Part shown: in pieces, positions 47,700 through 52,707 of the stretch
Layout of the letters: every line of letters starts with the position of its first letter
Numbering within the stretch: the stretch's first letter is position 1
DNA from: Alphaproteobacteria bacterium
GTDB taxonomy: Bacteria; Pseudomonadota; Alphaproteobacteria; Rhizobiales; Xanthobacteraceae
Length of the DNA: 52,707 nt
Direction: 5' to 3'
Assembly: GCA_021325315.1 (NCBI GenBank)
Contig: JAJPHK010000186.1
Coordinates: 1 to 52,707, forward strand
Position numbers and translations under genes: made by a program
The notes under the pieces: model-generated
What the model was told of the DNA's origin: nothing
Database searches by the model: none
The model's input: the letters and a program-made list of their open reading frames with translations, nothing else

Positions 47700-49436
47700 A
47701 TGAGCAAAGACACCCTCCGCCTCGCCATCGCACAGCTTAATCCCGTCGTCGGCGACGTCGGCGGCAACGCTACGCTCGCGCGCCGTGCGCGTGCGGAAGC
47801 GGTGAAGCAAAGCGCCGATCTCGTCGTCTTCACCGAGCTCTTCATCTCCGGCTATCCGCCGGAAGATCTCGTCTTGAAGCCCGCCTTCCAGGCGGCCTGC
47901 CGCGCGGCGGTGGAAGAACTCGCGCGCGAGACGAAGGACGGCGGCCCGGCGATGCTGCTCGGCACGCCCTGGCCGCAGGACGGCAAGCTCTATAACGCGA
48001 ACGTGCTTCTCGACGCCGGCAAGATCGCGGGGCTGCGCTTCAAGGTGGATCTGCCGAACTACGGCGTCTTTGACGAGAAGCGCGTCTTTCACGAAGGCCC
48101 GATGCCCGGGCCGGTGAATTTTCGCGGTGTGCGCATCGGCATCCCGGTTTGCGAGGACATCTGGAAGCCGGACCCGGTGGAATGCATCAGCGAGACCGGC
48201 GGCGAAATCCTGCTCGTCACCAACGCCTCGCCCTATCGCCGCGGCGTGATGATGGAGCGCCTGAACGTCGCGGTCCCGCGCGTCGTCGAATCCGGTCTGC
48301 CGCTCGTCTACGCGAACCAGCTGGGCGGACAGGACGAGCTTGTGTTCGAGGGCGCCTCCTTCGGCTTGAACGCCGACCGTTCGCTCGCGTTTCAGATGGG
48401 CGGATTCAAGGAAGAAGTCGCGCTAACCGAATGGAAGCGGGAGGGCGGGACGTGGAAATGCACCGCCGGCCCGCGTGAGAAATTACTCGAAACCGACGAA
48501 GCCGATTACAACGCCTGTATGCTGGGCTTGCGCGACTACGTGAACAAGAACGGCTTCCCTGGCGTCGTGCTCGGCATGTCCGGCGGCATCGACTCGGCGA
48601 TTTGTGCGGCGATCGCCGCCGACGCGCTCGGCCCTTCGCGCGTGCATGCGGTGATGCTGCCTTACAAATACACCGCGAAGGATTCCTTCACTGACGCCGA
48701 GGCCTGCGCGAAAGCGCTCGGCGTGCGTTACGACACAATCCCGATCGCGCCCGCGGTCGAGGGTCTGGAAGCGACGCTCGCTTCCGCCTTCAAGGGCGAG
48801 AAGCGCGACATCACCGAGGAAAACATCCAGTCGCGCGCGCGCGGCACGATCCTGATGTCGATCTCGAACAAATTCGGCCCGATGGTGGTGACGACGGGCA
48901 ACAAGTCGGAAATGTCCGTCGGCTACGCCACGCTCTACGGCGACATGAACGGCGGCTTCAATCCGATCAAGGATCTCTACAAGACAGAGGTCTATAGGCT
49001 CGCCGCGCTCAGGAACCGCTGGAAGCCGGAGAGCGCGCTCGGGCCTGCGGGCAGGGTCATTCCCGAAAACATTCTCACCAAGGCGCCGACCGCGGAGCTG
49101 CGCGAGAACCAGAAGGATCAGGATTCGCTCCCGCCATACGACGTGCTCGACGCGATCCTCGCCCGTCTCGTCGAGGGCGAGGATTCGGTCGCGGCGATCG
49201 TCGCCGACGGCTTCGATGCGGAAACCGTGAAGCGCGTGGAAAGGCTTCTGTATCTTGCCGAATACAAGCGCCGGCAGGCGGCGCCCGGCGTGAAGGTGAC
49301 GCGCAAGAATTTCGGCCGCGACCGCCGCTATCCGATCGTGAACAAGTTTCGCGACAACGGCGCGCCGCCCGCGAAGCCCGACGAGTCGCTCGTTTCCGGC
49401 GCGGTGCCCACGAAAAGCGAGGCGGTGGATTTCTGA
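47700..49436 (+). CDS. nadE: Glutamine-dependent NAD+ synthase
   Basis: Starting at 47700 gives 578 residues; an ATG at 47652 would extend into the spacer. The N-terminal nitrilase-type glutaminase domain has the catalytic glutamate, lysine and cysteine in FTELFISGYPPED, FKVDLPNYGVFDE and IPVCEDIW. The C-terminal synthetase has the PP-loop GMSGGIDSAICAAIA near residue 298. It amidates nicotinate adenine dinucleotide to NAD with ammonia channelled from glutamine. The domain order and length are typical. Confidence 0.94.
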   Translation: MSKDTLRLAIAQLNPVVGDVGGNATLARRARAEAVKQSADLVVFTELFISGYPPEDLVLKPAFQAACRAAVEELARETKDGGPAMLLGTPWPQDGKLYNANVLLDAGKIAGLRFKVDLPNYGVFDEKRVFHEGPMPGPVNFRGVRIGIPVCEDIWKPDPVECISETGGEILLVTNASPYRRGVMMERLNVAVPRVVESGLPLVYANQLGGQDELVFEGASFGLNADRSLAFQMGGFKEEVALTEWKREGGTWKCTAGPREKLLETDEADYNACMLGLRDYVNKNGFPGVVLGMSGGIDSAICAAIAADALGPSRVHAVMLPYKYTAKDSFTDAEACAKALGVRYDTIPIAPAVEGLEATLASAFKGEKRDITEENIQSRARGTILMSISNKFGPMVVTTGNKSEMSVGYATLYGDMNGGFNPIKDLYKTEVYRLAALRNRWKPESALGPAGRVIPENILTKAPTAELRENQKDQDSLPPYDVLDAILARLVEGEDSVAAIVADGFDAETVKRVERLLYLAEYKRRQAAPGVKVTRKNFGRDRRYPIVNKFRDNGAPPAKPDESLVSGAVPTKSEAVDF

Positions 49437-49447
49437 GTTATTTTTAT

Positions 49448-49599
49448 TGTCATGGCCGGGCTTGTCGCCCAAGTTGGGTTTACCCGACTTGGGCTTTCAA
49501 TATCTTTCGAACTCGGGCAAGCCCGAGTTAGTGCCATCCACGTCTTAGCGGCTTCAAGAAAGAAAGGCGTGGATGCCCGGCACAAGGCCGGGCATGACG
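49448..49599. repeat. Palindromic intergenic repeat, family A copy 3, interrupted by a double-hairpin element
   Basis: The ends (TGTCATGGCCGGGCT; GGCGTGGATGCCCGGCACAAGGCCGGGCATGACG) match copy 2. A block at about 49467-49531 splits the left arm and is made of two hairpins: GCCCAAGTTGGG-TTTA-CCCGACTTGGGC and AACTCGGGC-AA-GCCCGAGTT. A related double hairpin lies at 52514-52571. Confidence 0.75.
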
Positions 49600-49649
49600 A
49601 GTATGGAGAAGCGCCGTACTCAGCACTCGGCGAAGAGGAGGGCGCCTTG

Positions 49650-49802
49650 TTGGCCTGGATTCCTCGCGACGTCTGGCTTGCGGCGATTGCCGCCGCCGCC
49701 GTTCTCTTGGCCGCGCTCTACGAATTCATGCCGGTGCTCGCGGCGCTGCTCGCCGTTGCGCTGGTGAGCGCCGTCGTTGCAGTGATCGTCGGCCGTGACT
49801 AA
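49650..49802 (+). CDS. Small membrane protein, paralogue 1 of 3
   Basis: A TTG start (49650, or 49647) follows GAGGAGGG and gives 50 residues. After WIPRDVW the rest is nearly all hydrophobic, with one long or two short membrane helices around LYEF, ending VGRD. It matches the two next small proteins in the PxDV start, the central (Y/C)E(F/Y) pair and the length. No known family is recognised. No FNR/FixK box was seen before this copy, unlike the next two. Confidence 0.55.
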   Translation: MAWIPRDVWLAAIAAAAVLLAALYEFMPVLAALLAVALVSAVVAVIVGRD

Positions 49803-49865
49803 ATAACAAAAATATGATCCTACCCGGCACCGGCCGCGGGCGGTGAAATTAGTCCGTAAGACGTA

Positions 49866-49879
49866 TTGATTTGCATCAA
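49866..49879. promoter_or_regulatory. FNR/FixK-type box, perfect TTGAT-N4-ATCAA (copy 1)
   Basis: TTGATTTGCATCAA matches the FNR/FixK consensus in both half-sites. About 30 bp downstream is an AT-rich stretch (ATTAATAATAG) that could be the -10 region, the spacing of a class II activated promoter. The next gene is small membrane paralogue 2. Confidence 0.8.
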
Positions 49880-50023
49880 GGCGCAATGCCTTTGCTGCAA
49901 TGAAAATTAATAATAGCGAACTATGTTACTGGCATGAAAACGATGTTTCCCGACAGTCGCCAGCGTGTCGCCGGGCGTCTTTCCGGGCGCAAGCGCTCCG
50001 CTCCGCCCGCCGGTAAAGGCGCC

Positions 50024-50185
50024 ATGATCGACGCCGTTCCCGTCGACGTCCGCATTGCGCTCGTGGCTGCGGCGGTCTTGCTGCTCGCCGCCGCCTACGA
50101 ATATTCGCAGACGCTTGCGGTCTTTCTCTATGCGTTGATCGGCGCAACCTTCGTCGTTTCGGCGATGGGCCAGAGAGAAGTTTAA
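50024..50185 (+). CDS. Small membrane protein, paralogue 2 of 3
   Basis: ATG 50024, five bases after AAAGG, gives 53 residues beginning MIDAVPVDVRIAL. An in-frame ATG at 49934 would add 30 basic residues, but paralogy to copies 1 and 3 favours the short form. One or two membrane helices surround AAYEYSQTL; FLYAL and a terminal RE(V) are shared with copy 3. It lies behind a perfect FNR/FixK box, so expression under low oxygen is likely. No function is known. Confidence 0.65.
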   Translation: MIDAVPVDVRIALVAAAVLLLAAAYEYSQTLAVFLYALIGATFVVSAMGQREV

Positions 50186-50190
50186 ACTTT

Positions 50191-50204
50191 TTGATCTGGA
50201 TCAA
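50191..50204. promoter_or_regulatory. FNR/FixK-type box, perfect TTGAT-N4-ATCAA (copy 2)
   Basis: TTGATCTGGATCAA is a perfect FNR/FixK site. The sequence after it shares TTTGCTGCxATxAAAA with the region after copy 1, so the two promoters look duplicated. It starts six bases past the stop of paralogue 2 and precedes paralogue 3. Confidence 0.82.
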
Positions 50205-50315
50205 AAAACGGCGCGGCTTTGCTGCGATAAAAAATATCTTCTCTAGGGTCAACTTTCTTGCCGGAGCGGAAACGCTTCGGCAGGTTTTCCCGCTCTGGCG
50301 TCAGAAGAGGGCACG

Positions 50316-50471
50316 ATGTTCGAAGCTCTCCCGGCCGATGTTCGGATTGCGATTCTGGCCGAAATCGCCGTGGTGGTCGCCGCCGTGTGCGAATACTCAA
50401 CGACCCTCGGGATTTTCCTCTACGCGCTGGTCGCCGCGGTCGCTGTCGCCTCGACGATCAGGGAGGCGTAA
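50316..50471 (+). CDS. Small membrane protein, paralogue 3 of 3
   Basis: The 51-residue protein starts at ATG 50316 behind GAGGG. It aligns with paralogue 2: MFEALPADVRIAI, then AAVCEYSTTLGIFLYAL and the final TIREA. The bulk is hydrophobic and forms one or two helices. It is preceded by a perfect FNR/FixK box. Its stop abuts the end of the convergent fecR-domain gene with no gap. Confidence 0.65.
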   Translation: MFEALPADVRIAILAEIAVVVAAVCEYSTTLGIFLYALVAAVAVASTIREA

Positions 50472-51260
50472 TCAGAACGGCGGCCGGAACTGCAGCGTCC
50501 GCCTGATGCCTTCGCCGACGCCCTTGCCGATTTGTTCGGTCGTTCTGCCGACGTTGCGTGTCGTGTTCTCCACGGCCTTCGCAGTGCCGCCGACGACCTT
50601 GCCGGTGCCCTTCAGCATCAACGCCGCGCTCTTCGTGAGCGCCTGCGAGACGCCGTTCAGCCCGCGGAAGAGCTTCGCTGCCTCGCGCGCCGTCGCGTTG
50701 GTGAAACCGATCAGCGTCACAGCAAGCGCCGGATCGCCCGCGCGCACGCGCCGGCAGCCCGCGCCGGTGTTGCGGTTGCAGACCTCGGCGTCGCCTTCGA
50801 CGGTGGCATAGATCATCTTGTCGCCTTCGACGGAGACGTCGATCACGGTGCCGCGCACGCCGATCGTCGCGACCTTGGTCTCGATATGGTAGGCGGAATG
50901 ATCCGAGGTGCCGCTCGCGAAGCGCATCGCGCCGCGCACAAGCCGGATCGTCGCGTTTTGCGCCTTGTCGCCGTCGAAGATCATCTTGTCGAGCACGATT
51001 TCGGCATTCGGCCCGACGGTGAGCGTGGTGCCGTCGACGAATTTGATCTCGGTCGAGCCTTTCGCCGAGGTGTTCACCCGGTCGTCCTGCTGCACCGCAT
51101 CGTCCACGGAAAGCGAGGCGAGGGCGGCGCCGCGCGTGTAATTCGCGGAAGGAACGACGGACGTGGCCTTGCCGATCACGGGATCGGCGGAGGCGGGGCC
51201 CGCGAGAACAAGCGCGCCGCATGCCGCCAGGACCATTCGAGTGAAATACGAGAATCTCAT
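50472..51260 (-). CDS. Secreted FecR-domain protein
   Basis: Starting at 51260, behind AAGGGGA, gives 262 residues. A signal peptide (to PASAD) is followed by a FecR-type beta domain with VNTSAKGSTEIKFVDGTTL near residue 65 and VATIGVRGTVIDV near residue 130. A C-terminal tail rich in Lys, Thr and Gly (from about residue 200) is amphipathic. There is no membrane anchor or sigma factor gene, so it is not the usual anti-sigma FecR. It is a periplasmic or surface protein of unknown role. Confidence 0.82.
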   Translation of the reverse strand: MRFSYFTRMVLAACGALVLAGPASADPVIGKATSVVPSANYTRGAALASLSVDDAVQQDDRVNTSAKGSTEIKFVDGTTLTVGPNAEIVLDKMIFDGDKAQNATIRLVRGAMRFASGTSDHSAYHIETKVATIGVRGTVIDVSVEGDKMIYATVEGDAEVCNRNTGAGCRRVRAGDPALAVTLIGFTNATAREAAKLFRGLNGVSQALTKSAALMLKGTGKVVGGTAKAVENTTRNVGRTTEQIGKGVGEGIRRTLQFRPPF

Positions 51261-51393
51261 GCCGTCCCCTTGGAGAATCATAGCATTTTCGGTGGAGGCA
51301 GGCCAAAAAAGGGAACCCCACCCGGTGGTGCGCGTTATGTCAGCGACGAATGCCCGCGGGACCCTTGAAATGCTTGAAAAGTGGGAGCGACGA

Positions 51394-51594
51394 ATGAGCG
51401 GTAATTATGCGCAGATCGGCGAGCAGACGGCGAAATTCCAGAGCGAGCGCGCGCCCGAAATGCGGAATCAGGAAGAAAAACGGGAATGGCACGGTGACGA
51501 GCTGATGAGCGAGGAGCAGGCTCGGCGCCTGCGCGAGGTCTCCCGGAAGCGGAATTTGAAGATGCAGAAAAAGCTGCGCAGGCAGATGCCCTGA
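51394..51594 (+). CDS. Small charged hypothetical protein
   Basis: ATG 51394, with GGGAG seven bases upstream, gives 66 residues; ATGs at 51337 and 51370 are in frame. The protein is strongly charged, with a run of Arg/Lys/Glu (SEEQARRLREVSRKRNLKMQ) predicted helical, and has no signal peptide. It could be a small nucleic-acid-binding or regulatory protein, but no family is recognised. Coding support is moderate. Confidence 0.45.
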   Translation: MSGNYAQIGEQTAKFQSERAPEMRNQEEKREWHGDELMSEEQARRLREVSRKRNLKMQKKLRRQMP

Positions 51595-51617
51595 CGCAAT
51601 CAGCCGTAAGCCTTTAG

Positions 51618-51640
51618 AGAGGCGGCCTCAGGCCGCCTCT
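51618..51640. repeat. 10-bp perfect hairpin at the convergent gene ends
   Basis: AGAGGCGGCC-TCA-GGCCGCCTCT lies between the plus-strand small gene and the last codons of the minus-strand small gene (51628-51828). No T-run follows on either strand, so intrinsic termination would be weak. Confidence 0.6.
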
Positions 51641-51828
51641 CCGTGATTCTTGTCCCCCGGGCGCTCGACCTGCGCCACGAAACGCATGCGGTCCCAAAGC
51701 AGCACCCGGCCGGTCTCGGCGAGCGGCGCACACTGTCGAAGCGCTTCGGCGTCGTTCTTGCTGGCGAAAAGGTTGACGCTTTTGAATCTACCCAGCTTGT
51801 CCATCTGGTAAGCGCGATATACGGGCAT
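51628..51828 (-). CDS. Small hypothetical protein
   Basis: ATG 51828, with AAAGGA upstream, gives 66 residues: MPVYRAYQMDKLGRFKSVNL, then an Asp/Ala helix and a C-terminal tail. The YRAYxxDxxGRF start resembles a small uncharacterised group found in Rhizobiales. There is no signal peptide or membrane segment. Upstream ATGs would add basic residues only. Its C-terminal codons lie inside the hairpin at 51618-51640. Confidence 0.6.
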   Translation of the reverse strand: MPVYRAYQMDKLGRFKSVNLFASKNDAEALRQCAPLAETGRVLLWDRMRFVAQVERPGDKNHGEAA

Positions 51829-52082
51829 CTGTTTTTCCTTTTTATTGGCCCTTCCTCCTGTGCCCATCATTCTGCGTCCGGCAGGGAAGCCTGTCGGTCG
51901 AATCGGCGACGCAGAACCGAAATTTTTTGAGATTCATCCCACAATGCACCGGTCGCCGAATCGTCGAGCGAATCGAACGGGCTAGCGCCTGTGCTGCGGC
52001 CGCGAACAGGGTTCCGCGATCGCTTGGCAAATTCGCCGCAGGGCCTAAACTGCTTTTGGAAACGCTCGGCGAGGGGGAAACG

Positions 52083-52370
52083 ATGAGTGCTGCGGTTTCG
52101 GTGTGGCTGTTTTTCCGGGTTTTGCGCTGGGCGGGCTGGCTCGCCTTTCTCGCGGTGGGCGGGATCTACATGTCCGACCCGCTGGCGCATCTGAACAGCT
52201 TCGGGCATCTCACGCCGGCGATGGAATTCGCGATGTTCGGCACGGGCCTCGCCGCCATGAGCTTCGGGCTGTTGGAGATGATGATGCGCGAGCGCGCCGG
52301 GCTGGCGACGCCGACGATCACGCAGCTCATTCCGCCGAAATCGGAGGGGACGAAGGCGCTGGTGCGGTAG
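52083..52370 (+). CDS. Small membrane protein (two helices)
   Basis: ATG 52083, preceded by GAGGGGG, gives 95 residues. Two hydrophobic segments (about residues 8-30 and 45-65) flank the loop YMSDPLAHLNSFGHLTPAME; a cytoplasmic tail ends KALVR. No domain is recognised. The frame continues upstream but without a better start or coding signs. Confidence 0.6.
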   Translation: MSAAVSVWLFFRVLRWAGWLAFLAVGGIYMSDPLAHLNSFGHLTPAMEFAMFGTGLAAMSFGLLEMMMRERAGLATPTITQLIPPKSEGTKALVR

Positions 52371-52513
52371 GGCGCAAGTCGACGACCACTCTTAACTGAA
52401 TGTCATTACTGGGCCGTCGCGCCCGGCGAGCGGAACGCGAGCCGTGGCGCGGACGAGTCCCGGTAATCCATGATAGCTTTCCAAGTGCACTGAAGATCAT
52501 CATGGATCACCGC

Positions 52514-52571
52514 AACTCGGGCTTGCCCGAGTTGCGCATTCAAAACTCAAGTCGGCAACAGCCGACTTGAG
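52514..52571. repeat. Double-hairpin repeat element
   Basis: Two perfect hairpins, AACTCGGGC-TT-GCCCGAGTT and CTCAAGTCGGC-AACA-GCCGACTTGAG, are separated by a short linker. They correspond, in inverted order, to the pair inserted in the family A repeat at 49467-49531. The 337-bp gap 52371-52707 contains this element, GC-rich repeat debris and the promoter at its right end, but no gene. Confidence 0.75.
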
Positions 52572-52641
52572 GGTCTCGCAGAGTCAGCCGCTTGCTACGC
52601 TCGCAGGACGCTGCGGCCCATTGCAGGCAAAAGTCTCGTGC

Positions 52642-52670
52642 TTGACATCCGTCTTTGATAGCCTTATATT
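52642..52670 (+). promoter_or_regulatory. Strong sigma-70-type promoter reading out of the window
   Basis: TTGACA at 52642-52647, a 17-bp spacer, and TATATT at 52665-52670 form a near-consensus promoter. CCTATCATCCTATCC follows at the start site. The transcribed unit lies beyond the right edge. Confidence 0.65.
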
Positions 52671-52707
52671 CCTATCATCCTATCCGTCGAAGGGGCGCTT
52701 CTAGAGG

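Noticed and set aside
45618-48092. Very long minus-strand open frame opposite DAHP synthase, the beta-propeller, dgkA and nadE
   Set aside because: Composition is rich in Arg, His and Asp with no domain; it is the high-GC shadow of four well-supported plus-strand genes.
49934-50185. 83-residue form of small membrane paralogue 2
   Set aside because: The added 30 residues are basic and absent from the paralogues; the 50024 start has a good ribosome site.
51618-51640. Rho-independent terminator
   Set aside because: The stem is perfect but no T-run follows on either strand.

Overview
The window is GC-rich, densely coded DNA with the gene style of an alphaproteobacterium of the order Hyphomicrobiales (Rhizobiales), plausibly near Nitrobacteraceae/Xanthobacteraceae. 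The evidence is the rpiA-DUF2059-gor order, TakP-type TRAP binding proteins with Tat signals, class II DAHP synthase, small secreted proteins ending in GASGYAPG repeats, FixK/FNR-type boxes and several families of palindromic intergenic repeats. No phage, transposase, rRNA or CRISPR array was seen. There is one tRNA, tRNA-Val(CAC).

Region 1 (1-15604) is a C2-sulfonate catabolic island and the main discovery. A 5'-truncated GMC oxidoreductase and an MHS-type MFS carrier (candidate isethionate dehydrogenase and isethionate permease) are followed by a terminator. Next come divergent iclR-pta and xsc (sulfoacetaldehyde acetyltransferase). A lysR gene then diverges from a complete tripartite tricarboxylate transporter (TctC-TctB-TctA). 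A second operon follows: an MFS carrier (SauU-like), a CoA-acylating aldehyde dehydrogenase (SauS-like) and a two-subunit ADP-forming acyl-CoA ligase (SucCD fold, SauCD-like). Read together: isethionate is oxidised to sulfoacetaldehyde; sulfoacetate is activated to sulfoacetyl-CoA and reduced to sulfoacetaldehyde; Xsc splits this to sulfite and acetyl phosphate; Pta makes acetyl-CoA. The tct and sauU promoters share a colinear 69-bp element at 78% identity, which ties both operons to one regulator, most simply the LysR protein.

Region 2 (15660-28140) holds dusA, a histidine kinase with a retropepsin-like protease, a glutathione transferase, a beta-hydroxyacid dehydrogenase, Mrp, two tandem Tat-exported TakP-like TRAP binding proteins convergent with their membrane genes, and moaA.

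Region 3 (28239-37329) holds a DUF971 protein, two tiny repeat-rich secreted proteins, tRNA-Val, a soluble chemoreceptor with a PilZ-like domain, gph, rpiA, DUF2059, gor, an alpha/beta hydrolase, and a cytochrome b / Tat-lipoprotein molybdoenzyme pair.

Region 4 (37457-43949) has an ABC importer operon ending in a GpdQ-like phosphodiesterase, a small cysteine-rich secreted protein and a Tat-exported flavin amine oxidase.

Region 5 (43950-52707) has repeat-rich spacers, class II DAHP synthase, a secreted beta-propeller, dgkA and nadE. It also has a cluster of three paralogous ~50-residue membrane proteins, two of them preceded by perfect TTGAT-N4-ATCAA FNR/FixK boxes. A FecR-domain protein, three small hypotheticals and a strong outward promoter at the right edge close the window.
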